From assembly GCA_048262715.1 (NCBI GenBank), contig JBLXEV010000008.1:62001-126000 (forward strand): a stretch of DNA of 64,000 nucleotides, written 5' to 3'. The notes beneath the pieces are model-generated. The model did no database searches. It was not told the origin of the DNA and was given only the letters and a program-made list of their open reading frames with translations. Made by a program: the position numbers and the translations under genes. Below are positions 34,349 through 43,364 of the stretch, piece by piece (position 1 is the stretch's first letter; each line of letters begins with the position of its first letter). The stretch comes from Albirhodobacter sp048262715 (GTDB lineage Bacteria; Pseudomonadota; Alphaproteobacteria; Rhodobacterales; Rhodobacteraceae).

Positions 34349-35343
34349 TATTGCGCCTTGCGCACGGCCTCGGCAAGCAGCGCCGTATAGTCCTTTAGCA
34401 CCCAACTGATCGCGAGCGGGGTCGGGCTGGCGCCACTGCCCAGCGGGTTGTTCGGCAGCATGACGATGGACTCCCGCGCAACGGCTGGCATCCGTGCCGT
34501 GAGGGCGGAGGCCTTCAGGCTTTCCAGCAGTTTTGCGCCGCCATAGGTCACCACGATATCGACATCATCGAACAGGTCGATCCGCTCGGCGCTGATCTTG
34601 CCCGAATATTTGCCCTCGGTTGAGGCGTCCAGAACCGCTTGCGGCGAGGTCATGCCGATATCATGGAAAAACTGCACACGGGCATCATTATCGGTGTAGA
34701 AATTCACGGTGCTGAGATCTGTCGGATCAAGATGCGTGACGAACATCGCGGATTTTCCGGCCAGTTCGGGATGGGCCGCGGCGGCGGTTTTGATCTCGGC
34801 TTCCATCTGCGCGATTAGCGCATCCCCTTCCGCCGCCATACCAAGGCCCGCGCTGTTGAGTTGGATCATCTCGCGCCACGTTGTCGTCCACGGTTGGCGC
34901 GGATAGGCGATCACGGGGGCGATCTTGCTGAGCATATCGTAATCCTCGCGGCTCAGGCCGGAGTAGGCCGCCAGAATAACATCGGGCTCGGTGGCGGCGA
35001 CCGCCTCGAAATCAATCCCGTCGCCCTCGTCGAACAAGACGGGCGTGTCAGCCCCGAGCGCATCAAGTTTTGCCGCAACCCACGGCATGATGCCATCGCC
35101 ATCATCATCGCCAAATCCCGCGCGGGCCATGCCGACGGGCACGATCCCAAGGGCCAGAGGCACTTCCTGATTGGCCCAAGCGACCGCGGCAACCCGTTTG
35201 GGGGCTTGCGGCAGAACCGTCTCGCCGAACGCGTGTTGAATGGTAATCGGCGCGTTTTGAGCGGCCGCGCGCTCCGCCGACATCACGCCGGTGACGGGCC
35301 CGAGACAAGCGACGATGAACGCGATTCGAGGGGCGAGGGACAT
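34348..35343 (-). CDS. Iron-siderophore substrate-binding protein (FecB/FhuD type)
   Basis: A 331-residue periplasmic protein with a signal peptide ending near AERAAAQ (residue 28-29). Class III fold markers are ITIQHAFGETVLPQAPKRVAAV, EPDVILAAYSGLSREDYDMLSKIAPVIAY (in two pieces) and a C-terminal WVLKDYTALL helix. It diverges from the TonB-dependent receptor and is the first gene of the leftward transport operon, GGAGAG preceding its ATG. Likely binds a ferric siderophore; the type (catecholate, hydroxamate) cannot be read off. Confidence 0.94.
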   Translation of the reverse strand: MSLAPRIAFIVACLGPVTGVMSAERAAAQNAPITIQHAFGETVLPQAPKRVAAVAWANQEVPLALGIVPVGMARAGFGDDDGDGIMPWVAAKLDALGADTPVLFDEGDGIDFEAVAATEPDVILAAYSGLSREDYDMLSKIAPVIAYPRQPWTTTWREMIQLNSAGLGMAAEGDALIAQMEAEIKTAAAAHPELAGKSAMFVTHLDPTDLSTVNFYTDNDARVQFFHDIGMTSPQAVLDASTEGKYSGKISAERIDLFDDVDIVVTYGGAKLLESLKASALTARMPAVARESIVMLPNNPLGSGASPTPLAISWVLKDYTALLAEAVRKAQ

Positions 35344-35682
35344 GGGCTCTCCGATTCATGACTATTTTAATCGGGTTTTCACGTTCTGCGCGCCAGCGTC
35401 AAGCCGAGGGCCGTGTGAAAACGCCAATCAGCAGGCCCGAACATGGCGATTTGCATGATTTCCGACAAAAACAATAGGAATATCCAAGACGAGGTCCGAC
35501 AGACCTGTTAGCGGGGCGCAGTTATCGTCGATGCGGGCCGCTTGGCAGCGTCGGCGCAGGGCTGCCTTCGCAGCCGATGGATGCGAGCGAGCCGCGCAGA
35601 TGCGCGGCCAAGCCAGCGGAATAGAGACTGCCCAGATAAAGATACAGGAGCTTGGTTCATCGTGAAGACGCGGGATGTGGGA
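35344..35682. promoter_or_regulatory. Divergent promoter region of the siderophore uptake locus
   Basis: A 339-base gap between the binding-protein and receptor genes. The left part, 35355-35380, is AT-rich (GACTATTTTAATCGGG). An inverted repeat GTTTTCAC at 35375-35382 and GTGAAAAC at 35415-35422 has a 32-base spacer. I looked for a Fur-type 19-bp dyad or an Irr/ICE-like element and found no convincing match. The regulator may be the AraC protein at 37812. No gene is evident in the gap. Confidence 0.35.
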
Positions 35683-37764
35683 ATGAAAAATTGGCAAGGC
35701 GGCGTTGCGGCGCTGATGTGCAGCGTCGCGGTGATTGGCCTTGGCGCGCCGCGCGCAGCGCAGGCACAGCAGATGCAAGGGGATGTGGTGGCGCTCGAGC
35801 CGCTCTTGGTTGAGGGCGAAGACGATGGCTCCACCATTGTGGCGACAGATGCCAGCAGCGGCAGCAAGATGCCGACAGCGGTGCTCGACACGGCGGCGTC
35901 GGTCTCGGTGATCACCGCGAAGGAGATGCAGGTTCGCGGCGTCCAGAACGTTGAGGACGTCTTGCAATATACCGCAGGCGTGGTGACGAATTACTACGGC
36001 GGCGATGATCGCTTCGATCACTTCATGGTACGCGGCTTTAACGCCTATACCTACCGCGATGGTTTACTGATCGGGGCGAATTTCGGCGGGATTCGGGAAG
36101 AACCTTACGCCTATGAGCGGATCGAGGTGCTCAAGGGCGCGAATTCCACCGGATTCGGGATTTCCGATCCGGGCGGCTCGGTGAACTACATCTCCAAACT
36201 GCCCAAAACGGGGCGTTGGGGGGAGGTCTATTCCACCGTCGGATCCTTCGCGCAAAAAGAAGTCGGCGTTGATTTTGGCGACGATCTGACGAAAGACGGC
36301 ACGCTCTCCTACCGCTTGACGGGCAAGATCCGCGATGGCGAGACTGAAGTGGATTACTCGCGCGACGATGAGAAATTCCTGATGGGCAGCCTGAGCTGGC
36401 GGCCAACGGATTCGACGACTGTGAGCCTGACCCTTGATCACCTCGACCGGGACGGCGTGACAGGGCCGGGCTATCCGGTTGGCGCCGATCTGGATCGCAG
36501 CGTATTTATGGGCGAGCCGGATTTCCACTATCGTGGCACCGATCGCGACAGCGCGACCTTCAAGCTCGATCATGATTTCGGTGGCGGGCTGAGCGCGCAT
36601 TCGACGGTGCGTTGGTCAAAGACGGAGAGCGATTTCGGCTACGCCTATGTCACAGGGGTGATCCCCGATACGACGACGGCCACGCGATCCTATTTTGCCA
36701 ATGAATCCACTTCCAAAGATCTTATCGCGGATGCAAATCTTCTGTATCAGCACAGCTTCGGAAGCATCGAGAGCCGCACTGTTGCAGGCGTGGAGTACCG
36801 CAAATCCGAGAGCACGAATACGCGCTGGTGGGCTCCTGCCGCGGATCTGGATTGGACAAATCCGGTCTATTCGGGTGGCATCGATCTTTCCACATTGCCG
36901 CCTCTGTCGAGCACGGCCAAGACAACAACCGGTAAGGCGATCTATCTCCAGCAGGAGTTGAATTTCTCCGAGCGGGTTATTGCCAGCCTCGGGTTGCGTC
37001 ATGATTGGAGCGATGTCACCCAGACGAACCGCGTAAGCGGCGTGGTCACAACCGGGGATGCGAGCGATACCACCCAGCGCATCGGGTTGACGTATAAGAT
37101 CCGTCCCGATCTCTCAATCTATGGGTCTTATGCGGAATCGGTCGTTCCTGCCTCGTCTCTCTCAATGGAGCCGGAGCGCGGCAATCAGTACGAACTCGGT
37201 GTGAAATATGCGCCGGAAGGGATGCGGGCGCTGTTCACCGCCTCGATCTTTGATCTGAGCAAGACCGATATCACCCGCACCAATCCAATCACGATGCTGC
37301 CCGAAACGCTGGGTGAGGTGCGGGTGCGCGGGCTGGATCTGGAGGCAAAGGCCGAGTTGACGGACGCTCTGAGCCTGACCGCCGCCTATAGCTATCTCGA
37401 CAGCGAGATTGTGGCGAATGGCACCGCGGGCAATGAGGGCAACCAGCTTTCCTTCGTGCCGGAGAATATGGCGTCGCTCTGGTTGAACTATACGGTGGCT
37501 CCGACACCGCAGCGCGGCGAGCTGATGTTGGGTCTGGGCGCGCGCTATACCGGTAGCTATTGGGTGAACGATACCAACACCCAAAAGACCGAGAGCGCGA
37601 TCATCTATGACGCAACTGCAAGCTATCAGATCGCGCAGAATACATCGCTCGCGGTGAATATCTCGAACCTGTTGGACGAAAAACATGTGGCTTACGGCGG
37701 GTTCGGGGCGGATTATTACAATCCGGGCCGCAGCGTGAGCGCGACATTGCGCCGGACTTGGTAA
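35683..37764 (+). CDS. TonB-dependent siderophore receptor
   Basis: A 693-residue outer-membrane receptor. Signal peptide MKNWQGGVAALMCSVAVIGL with cleavage near APRAAQA; a plug domain around 55-190 (TAASVSVITAKEMQVRGVQN, VEDVLQYTAGV, MVRGFNAYTYRDGLLIG, GSVNYISKLPK, in pieces); then a 22-strand barrel ending GRSVSATLRRTW with the terminal aromatic expected by the BAM machinery. The plug's ATV/STV pattern and FDHFMVRGF are those of the ferrichrome/ferripyoverdine FhuA-FpvA group. A GTG at 35662 with AGGAG 11 bases upstream is an alternative start. It diverges from the ABC siderophore operon. Confidence 0.94.
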   Translation: MKNWQGGVAALMCSVAVIGLGAPRAAQAQQMQGDVVALEPLLVEGEDDGSTIVATDASSGSKMPTAVLDTAASVSVITAKEMQVRGVQNVEDVLQYTAGVVTNYYGGDDRFDHFMVRGFNAYTYRDGLLIGANFGGIREEPYAYERIEVLKGANSTGFGISDPGGSVNYISKLPKTGRWGEVYSTVGSFAQKEVGVDFGDDLTKDGTLSYRLTGKIRDGETEVDYSRDDEKFLMGSLSWRPTDSTTVSLTLDHLDRDGVTGPGYPVGADLDRSVFMGEPDFHYRGTDRDSATFKLDHDFGGGLSAHSTVRWSKTESDFGYAYVTGVIPDTTTATRSYFANESTSKDLIADANLLYQHSFGSIESRTVAGVEYRKSESTNTRWWAPAADLDWTNPVYSGGIDLSTLPPLSSTAKTTTGKAIYLQQELNFSERVIASLGLRHDWSDVTQTNRVSGVVTTGDASDTTQRIGLTYKIRPDLSIYGSYAESVVPASSLSMEPERGNQYELGVKYAPEGMRALFTASIFDLSKTDITRTNPITMLPETLGEVRVRGLDLEAKAELTDALSLTAAYSYLDSEIVANGTAGNEGNQLSFVPENMASLWLNYTVAPTPQRGELMLGLGARYTGSYWVNDTNTQKTESAIIYDATASYQIAQNTSLAVNISNLLDEKHVAYGGFGADYYNPGRSVSATLRRTW

Positions 37765-37771
37765 CACATTA

Positions 37772-37799
37772 CCCCATCCGCGCGGTCGCGCGGGTGGGG
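37772..37799. terminator. Bidirectional terminator between TonB receptor and AraC regulator
   Basis: 12-bp stem CCCCATCCGCGC/GCGCGGGTGGGG (one G-T wobble) with a 4-base loop, between convergent genes 47 bases apart, followed by CCTTCAT on the plus strand. Confidence 0.65.
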
Positions 37800-37811
37800 C
37801 CTTCATGCGGG

Positions 37812-38849
37812 TCACTCTAAGCGCGCATTGCGCCGCCATTGTGTCGGGGTTTCTCCGGTGATCTGCCGAAAAACCCGCGTCAGATGCGCTTGATCGGCAA
37901 AGCCAAGGCGCGCGGCAACCTCCACAAGGCTCAGCCCATTCGCGCCCTCGCGCGGACGTATCAGGCGTTTCACCCGTTCAATCCGGCGCTCTTGTTGCCA
38001 TTGCAGCGAGGTTTGCCCAGTGGTCGCTTTGAACGCGGCAGAGAACCAGCTTTCCGAGAGGCCGACCGTCTCGGCCAGCTCTGCGAGGGTCAACCGCCGC
38101 CCGTCTGCCGCATCCACGCGGGCAGTAATCGCGCGCATCTGTGCGGGGGTGAGCCCGCCCTGCGCGCGCGGGAATGTGGTCTGCGCGAGGGGCGTCTTTA
38201 CGGGCGCTGCCGCCTCGGTTGCGGGTTTCGGTGCCAGGTCCAAAAGCCCCGCGACCATGCTGGCGACAAGGGTTTCCGAAAATAGGGCGTGATGTGCGGG
38301 CTGCCTGAGCTCCTCTGTCAGCAGCTTGCCAAGCGGTTCCAGCGCCGCGACATCTTGCAGCGCAACCGTCTGGCGCAGAGCTTCCGTCGCAGCCGCATGG
38401 CCCAAGCGGGGGCGGAGCAATCCCAGCGCCCAATCGGGGTGCAGATGCAGATCCAGATGGGCGAAGCGATGCGCCGCGCGAAAACGGGTCACGATCGAGA
38501 CGCCCGCAGGCAGGTACAGCGCGCGCAGCATTGGCCGCGGCGCATGGGCCAGCTCTGCCTCGGTATCAGCCATCTCGGCATGGGCTGAGATATCATCAAA
38601 AAACAACGTGATACGTGGGTCGGGCGAACTGTAAGAGCCGCGCGCACCAGCTTCCGCACGGGCCTCCCAAAATATGCTGCAGAGCCCGTCGAAGGACCGG
38701 TAGCGCATCGGCTCGATGACATGGATGCCACGGGTTTCAAACGTAACGGGAGGGAGATAGCCCATGGGCGGCAGCCTTTCGGAGGAACGTAGCCGACGTG
38801 CCTGCAAAACGCTGAGCGTAGCGGCTTGCGCCTGCGCTTCACGTCTCAT
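37812..38849 (-). CDS. AraC-family transcriptional regulator of the siderophore locus
   Basis: A 345-residue protein with a poorly conserved N-terminal sensor half and the C-terminal AraC double helix-turn-helix at about 240-340: RRLTLAELAETVGLSESWFS, FKATTGQTSLQWQQERRIER, then EVAARLGFADQAHLTRVFRQ and ITGETPTQWRR. AraC regulators of the PchR type next to TonB receptors activate siderophore uptake when the ferric siderophore is present. The longest frame begins at 38849 without a good ribosome-binding site; the Met at 38765, preceded by GAAAGG, is a possible true start. Confidence 0.88.
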   Translation of the reverse strand: MRREAQAQAATLSVLQARRLRSSERLPPMGYLPPVTFETRGIHVIEPMRYRSFDGLCSIFWEARAEAGARGSYSSPDPRITLFFDDISAHAEMADTEAELAHAPRPMLRALYLPAGVSIVTRFRAAHRFAHLDLHLHPDWALGLLRPRLGHAAATEALRQTVALQDVAALEPLGKLLTEELRQPAHHALFSETLVASMVAGLLDLAPKPATEAAAPVKTPLAQTTFPRAQGGLTPAQMRAITARVDAADGRRLTLAELAETVGLSESWFSAAFKATTGQTSLQWQQERRIERVKRLIRPREGANGLSLVEVAARLGFADQAHLTRVFRQITGETPTQWRRNARLE

Positions 38850-38936
38850 CTGGGGAGTCTCGGAGACTTAGGTAGCCTATTGGCCCCTGCGCATCAAGCG
38901 AGGCTTGCTACGATCAACCGCGATGACGTCGCGCGA

Positions 38937-39911
38937 TTACCCGCTGAGCGCGGCTTTATGGGTGTGCACAAGCGCGCGCAGAAACGCTGCCACCGCCTCG
39001 ACACGACGGGATTTTGCGAGATCGGATTGGGTCACCAGCCAGATTGGTTGATCGATCCCCAGATCCCGCGCGACGCAGATCAGCCCACGCGGAGCGGCCA
39101 GAAAATGCGGCAGCACCGCGAGCCCGATCCCGCTTTCGCACAAAGCGCGCTGGGTCGCGAGCGAGGTGGTCGTGGCACTTGGCGCGCGCCCCTGCAAGAT
39201 GCGCTCAACCCATTGCGCGGCGGGCAGATTGGCATGGGTTTCCGCCCAGCCGATGAAACACTCCGTCTCAAAACGGCTCGTCTCCGCCACATCTCCGCGC
39301 TGCGCCAGATAGGCGGGCGCCCCGTAGAGCCCGTATCCGAGTGTGCCTAAGCGTTGCAGCGACACGTTGCCCCGATCCGGCTTCACCATCCGCAACGCAA
39401 TATCCGCATCGCGGCGGTGCAGGTTGACTGTGGCGATATCGGTCACAATCTCCAGCGTCAGATGCGGATAGCTTGCGCGGAACGGCCCCAGCGCAGGCGC
39501 GATCAACTCTGTCGCGAGGTTTTCCGCCGTGGCCAAGCGCACTGTCCCAGATATCGGCCGACCCCCGCGCAGGCCCGCAGTGAGGGCGAGCGACGCCGCC
39601 TCCATCTCCTCGGCACGCCCGATCAGCGCCAGACCGTCTTCGGTCAGCCGATAGCCCGATTGCTGGCGGATAAACAGCGGCTGCGCCAGCGCGCCTTCCA
39701 GCCGTTCGATCCGCCGCGAGACGGTCGCGATCCCGACAGCCATCGCACTCGCCGCGCCGCTCAGGGTTCCGGCGCGCGCCACGGCCAGAAAGGCGCGGAT
39801 GTCATCCCAGATGAGGGTCTCGGCGGTTAACTTTCCGATTTTGGAAATCCCTTTGCCAAATGCGTCGCTATTCCTTGTTATTCGGAAATGCCATGACTTG
39901 CCTAACGACAC
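38937..39911 (-). CDS. LysR-family transcriptional regulator, start codon uncertain
   Basis: LysR N-terminal helix-turn-helix (DDIRAFLAVARAGTLSGAAS, VSRRIERLEGALAQPLFIR) and a C-terminal effector domain (GTVRLATAENLATELIAPAL, GLAVLPHFLAAPRGL). Homologues begin just before the WDDIRAFL segment, near 39815, but no ATG, GTG or TTG is in frame there. The nearest candidates are a GTG at 39911 (used here, 324 residues, no clear ribosome-binding site) and an ATG at 39995 inside the divergent aldo-keto reductase gene. The true start may be a rare codon such as ATT or ATC, or the base sequence may contain an error. It probably regulates the divergent gene. Confidence 0.78.
   Translation of the reverse strand: MSLGKSWHFRITRNSDAFGKGISKIGKLTAETLIWDDIRAFLAVARAGTLSGAASAMAVGIATVSRRIERLEGALAQPLFIRQQSGYRLTEDGLALIGRAEEMEAASLALTAGLRGGRPISGTVRLATAENLATELIAPALGPFRASYPHLTLEIVTDIATVNLHRRDADIALRMVKPDRGNVSLQRLGTLGYGLYGAPAYLAQRGDVAETSRFETECFIGWAETHANLPAAQWVERILQGRAPSATTTSLATQRALCESGIGLAVLPHFLAAPRGLICVARDLGIDQPIWLVTQSDLAKSRRVEAVAAFLRALVHTHKAALSG
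39832..39847. promoter_or_regulatory. LysR-type dyad TTTCC-N6-GGAAA
   Basis: The 16-base element TTTCCGATTTTGGAAA at 39832-39847 is an inverted repeat that contains a T-N11-A core (39833 and 39845), the LysR operator pattern. It lies 90 bases before the aldo-keto reductase start and just upstream of the conserved LysR coding region, which also argues that LysR translation begins downstream of it. Confidence 0.5.
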
Positions 39912-39936
39912 AAGAGCGACAGCATTGGAGAGCGAG

Positions 39937-40920
39937 ATGAAGCATCGGGTTTTGGCAAAGGGTTTTGAGGTCTCGGCGATGGGTTTGGGTTGCATGGGGA
40001 TGAGCGAGTTCTACGGGCCGCGAGATGATGCGCACTCTTTGCAAGTCCTGCACGCGGCGTCGGATCTTGGCGTCACCTTCTTGGACACGGCAGATATTTA
40101 TGGCCCCCATCACAACGAAGAGCTGATCGGGGCGTTTCTCGCGCAGACGGATCACCCGATGAAAATCGCCACGAAATTCGGGATTGTGCGCGCGGCGGGG
40201 GAATATCGGCGCGGCATCGACAACAGCCCGGAATATGCGCGGGCGTCCTGCGAGGCCTCGCTCAAGCGTCTCGGGGTGGAGCGGATTGATCTCTATTACG
40301 TCCACCGGATCGAGCGCGCGGAAGATATCGAGGCGACGATGGGCGGGCTGTCGCGGTTGGTGGATGAGGGCAAGATTGATCGCATCGGGCTGTGCGAGGT
40401 CAGCGCCGCGACACTGCGCCGTGCGCATGCCGTGCATCCGGTGACGGCGGTGCAGACGGAATACTCGCTTTGGGCACGCGGTGTGGAGGACGAGGTGCTG
40501 CCGACTTGCCGCGCGCTCGGGATCGGATTCGTGCCGTATTCACCCTTGGGGCGCGGGTTTCTGACGGGGCGGTTTCAAGCCGATACCGCCTTTGAGGCGG
40601 GCGATTTCCGCGCGATGTTGCCACGGTTTCAGTCGGAAGCGGCCACCGTCAACCGCCGGATCGCGGATCTTGTCGGCGCGGTTGCCGCCGAGGTCGGGTG
40701 CTCAGCGGCGCAGCTTTCCCTGGCGTGGTTGTTGGCGCAGGGCGAGGATATCGTCCCGATCCCCGGCACCAAGCAGATCAAGTATCTGCGCGACAATGTG
40801 GCGGCGACGGGGGTCGTGATAGATCCCGCGATTATGGAGCGGCTCACTGCGGATTTGGCGGCGCTTCCCGTTGTGGGCGCGCGCTATACGGATGAGGGGA
40901 TGAAGGGGCTTGATGCCTGA
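39937..40920 (+). CDS. Aldo/keto reductase
   Basis: A 327-residue NADPH-dependent (beta/alpha)8 oxidoreductase. The catalytic tetrad is visible: D and Y in LDTADIYGP, K in IATKFGIV and H in DLYYVHRIE. The NADPH site includes YSPLGRGFLTGRF and IPGTKQIKYLRDNVAA. The start at 39937 has GGAG 7 bases upstream and MKHRVLAKGFEVSAMGLGCMG is the family N-terminus; the frame is open further upstream but overlaps the LysR region. LysR/AKR divergent pairs of this kind often handle reactive aldehydes or quinones. Physiological substrate unknown. Confidence 0.92.
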   Translation: MKHRVLAKGFEVSAMGLGCMGMSEFYGPRDDAHSLQVLHAASDLGVTFLDTADIYGPHHNEELIGAFLAQTDHPMKIATKFGIVRAAGEYRRGIDNSPEYARASCEASLKRLGVERIDLYYVHRIERAEDIEATMGGLSRLVDEGKIDRIGLCEVSAATLRRAHAVHPVTAVQTEYSLWARGVEDEVLPTCRALGIGFVPYSPLGRGFLTGRFQADTAFEAGDFRAMLPRFQSEAATVNRRIADLVGAVAAEVGCSAAQLSLAWLLAQGEDIVPIPGTKQIKYLRDNVAATGVVIDPAIMERLTADLAALPVVGARYTDEGMKGLDA

Positions 40921-40947
40921 GCCGCGGCTTTGCCCGCGCGCCGTTCA

Positions 40948-41676
40948 TCACTCTCTGGCCGCGCCGTATCGCAGGATGAGAGATCGGATATGCGCGGATA
41001 TTTGGTCGCGGTTCAGCGGCCCGCCGTGGCCAAGGTGAAACGTGGTGCAGCCCCGCGCCAAAAGCTGTTTGAGTGAGGCCACAACTTGCATTGGAGCCTC
41101 CTCAAACGGCGGGGATTTCGGCTTGCTTTTCAGCGCAATGCCGCCCAGCAAGATCCCCGATGCGGCCAGATCACCCGCGAGAACGTCCCCGTCCTCCAGC
41201 ATCACCGAGAGGGATCCGGGGGTATGGCCAGGCGTGTGGAGGATCCGCGCCGGAAGGCCGATTCCTGTCAGGTCATGGGTGCCTTTTGAAAGGATCAGAT
41301 CGGGCGTGAGATAGCTGAAAGGCCGCTCAATCGCGCCCGTCTTCTGAAAGAGACGCCCAAATCGCCCTGACGGGCGCAAAACCGGTGGCTCGCCACGTAA
41401 ATAGGGCAGCTCGTTTTTATGCGCCATGATCGGCGCGCCGGAGAGGTCTCTGACGCGATCAGCGGAGCCCGCATGATCAATATGCCCGTGGGTGAGCACG
41501 ATCAACTTGAGGTCGCCCCAGCCCATCCCATGCTGTTTGAGCGCATGATAAACCCTTCCCTCCGAGTTTGGCAGGCCGGTATCGACCAAGATCGCGCTCC
41601 CATCGTGGATTACCAAAAACGCGTTCAACATTCCGAAAGGCAACATCTGGATCCTCTCGATCAGGGTCTTTGTCAT
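40948..41676 (-). CDS. MBL-fold metallo-hydrolase
   Basis: A 242-residue metallo-beta-lactamase-fold enzyme with the zinc motif THGHIDHAG, further ligands in LHTPGHTPGSLS and LAGDLAASG, and a final histidine in HLGHGGPL. The frame is open 124 codons upstream to 42048, but that part overlaps the divergent HxlR gene in antisense; the ATG at 41676 with GGGAGGA 8 bases upstream is clearly the start. Hydrolysis of a thioester, lactone or ester is typical for this group (glyoxalase II to lactonase relatives). It is probably under control of the divergent HxlR regulator. Confidence 0.9.
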   Translation of the reverse strand: MTKTLIERIQMLPFGMLNAFLVIHDGSAILVDTGLPNSEGRVYHALKQHGMGWGDLKLIVLTHGHIDHAGSADRVRDLSGAPIMAHKNELPYLRGEPPVLRPSGRFGRLFQKTGAIERPFSYLTPDLILSKGTHDLTGIGLPARILHTPGHTPGSLSVMLEDGDVLAGDLAASGILLGGIALKSKPKSPPFEEAPMQVVASLKQLLARGCTTFHLGHGGPLNRDQISAHIRSLILRYGAARE

Positions 41677-41767
41677 TGGCTGGATCCTCCCTATACTGGC
41701 CTTTCCAACCTCGTCGCACGGCGTGAAACGCGTCTCAATTAGGCACTTTTTTGTAACGGGAGGGGTG

Positions 41768-42124
41768 ATGGACGATCTGACGCAAAGGCCAATGACTTGG
41801 GTCGTGCCTGAGACGGGTGACTGCCCCGTGGCGCGCACGTTGCGGGTGATCGGCGGAAAGCATAAGCCAAATATCCTGCACTGCCTCATGGGCGGCGAGC
41901 AGCATTTCCTCGAACTCACGCGCCGTCTGGGCGGGATCAGCCGGAAGGTGCTCGTCGAGCAGTTGCGCGATCTTGAGGCGGCGGGTCTGGTCACGCGCGT
42001 GCAGAAAACCGACGCGCGGCGGCGGGTCGGATATGCGCTCAGCGACAAGGGGCAGGCGCTTGGCGAGATAGTGTCGCAGATCTATGGTTGGGCGGAGCGC
42101 TATCCCGATCCGGTGAGCGCATGA
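41768..42124 (+). CDS. HxlR-family transcriptional regulator
   Basis: A 118-residue winged-helix regulator: CPVARTLRVIGGKHKPNILH, FLELTRRLGGISRKVLVEQL, LEAAGLVTRV and VGYALSDKG. The N-terminal cysteine in GDCPVA is the conserved residue that senses electrophiles or oxidants in several family members (YodB, HypR). GGGAGGGG lies just before the ATG at 41768, in preference to a start at 41723. It diverges from the metallo-hydrolase gene with a 91-base shared gap and likely regulates it. Confidence 0.92.
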   Translation: MDDLTQRPMTWVVPETGDCPVARTLRVIGGKHKPNILHCLMGGEQHFLELTRRLGGISRKVLVEQLRDLEAAGLVTRVQKTDARRRVGYALSDKGQALGEIVSQIYGWAERYPDPVSA

Positions 42125-42134
42125 CCCTTTCGTC

Positions 42135-43358
42135 TCAAGCTAAAGCGCGCGCCATCTCACGCACGGCACGAGCGAAGAAATCCACCTCGCCCATTTGCCC
42201 GCCTTTCAACGCCAATGAGAGGTCATAGCCCTGCAGCCGCGCGCGTAGGATCGGGACGCCAGGGCAGAGCGCGCCCGCATAATCGAGGTAATCCGGCGCG
42301 AGGCGTTTGACGATCGCACTGGAGGTATCGCCCCCGGCAACGACAAGCCCCTTCGGGCGAGCGGCGCGCAAAACCTCATCGGTGAAGCGCGCGCTTTCCT
42401 GCGCGAGCCGCGCGGGCGTGACATCTGCCGCGGTCTCTGCGGTGAGATAGACGAGGCAATTCTGCCCGCGCCCGAGCCGTTCTTGCGCCCAGGCCGAGGC
42501 CGCCCGCCGCGCCTCACCGTCGATGACCATATCTTTCGGGGCAACGGGCAAGCGCGCCAAGGACTCCGCCGCGCCAATCTGTGAGAGTGTCAGCGAAGAG
42601 CGCGATCCTGCGAAGGCGAAGATCGGACCCGTTATTTTATGCTCAGAGCGGGCGTGTGTTCGAGGGATGTCGCGGGCAGACTGGGCCGCCAGCCACGCTT
42701 CGGCGACCGAAGACGCGCCCATCACCACGAGGCTGCGCTGTGCCGCCAACAGATCGCGCCCCGCCGCCGCCACATCCGCCTGCTCAACAGCGTCATAAAA
42801 CCGTGGGAACGCCGCCCCCACCGCGCCGCGCAATACGAGATGCAGATCGTTGAGCCCGAGCGCCGCGAGGTGGCGGAGCAGATCGGCCTCGTGCATTGGG
42901 GTGACAGGATGGCAGGACATGATCGGATGACGGTCGATCCGGTGGATCGCCCCGTCCGGTGCGCGGGCGAATAAGGTTCCAAAGGCGGCATAGCGTCCCA
43001 ATGAGGGTTGCCCTCCGATCACCGCTACATCCCGCACGCCCATGGCATCCGCCAAGCCCAAAGCCCACCGCGCGATATTGCCGTGCTCAAGGCTGCTGTC
43101 GAAGGTCGAGCAGATTTTCACGTGTACGAATGCGGGCGCGAAAGCGGCAATCCCGAGACCGATGCGCGCCGCCAGCAGGTCGATCTCGGTGCGGCCTAGG
43201 GCGCGGGCATCCGTCGCGATGCCCCACGCATCGAGGCCTATGACATCGGCCTTTGCGGGAACATCGCGAAACAATCGTGCCCGCAGCCCGCCCCGCGACA
43301 GGGTCGCGAGCGTGTCCGATGCGCCGGTGAAATCGTCGGCGATGAAGACATAAGCCAT
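42135..43358 (-). CDS. DUF1537-family four-carbon acid sugar kinase, OiaK-like
   Basis: A 407-residue ATP-dependent kinase of the OtnK/DtnK/OiaK family. The N-terminal substrate domain begins IADDFTGASDTLATL (the DDFTGA substrate motif) and the C-terminal ATP domain carries LVVAGGDTSSAIVKRL (GGDTS). These enzymes phosphorylate C4 acid sugars or branched sugar acids; next to a RuBisCO-like protein the known partner is 3-oxo-isoapionate 4-kinase (OiaK). It is the last gene of the TRAP-VOC-RLP operon, starting 6 bases after the RLP stop. Kinase family is secure; substrate is inferred from the neighbour. Confidence 0.88.
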   Translation of the reverse strand: MAYVFIADDFTGASDTLATLSRGGLRARLFRDVPAKADVIGLDAWGIATDARALGRTEIDLLAARIGLGIAAFAPAFVHVKICSTFDSSLEHGNIARWALGLADAMGVRDVAVIGGQPSLGRYAAFGTLFARAPDGAIHRIDRHPIMSCHPVTPMHEADLLRHLAALGLNDLHLVLRGAVGAAFPRFYDAVEQADVAAAGRDLLAAQRSLVVMGASSVAEAWLAAQSARDIPRTHARSEHKITGPIFAFAGSRSSLTLSQIGAAESLARLPVAPKDMVIDGEARRAASAWAQERLGRGQNCLVYLTAETAADVTPARLAQESARFTDEVLRAARPKGLVVAGGDTSSAIVKRLAPDYLDYAGALCPGVPILRARLQGYDLSLALKGGQMGEVDFFARAVREMARALA

Positions 43359-43364
43359 CGCCGC

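Noticed and set aside
35344..35682. Fur, Irr or RirA-type iron box in front of the siderophore genes.
   Set aside because: No sequence close enough to the known consensus; only an inverted GTTTTCAC repeat with a wide spacer was seen, which I list as uncertain.
41677..42048. Upstream extension of the MBL-fold gene frame by 124 codons.
   Set aside because: It runs antisense through the HxlR gene and has no homology to the fold; the ATG at 41676 has a strong ribosome-binding site.
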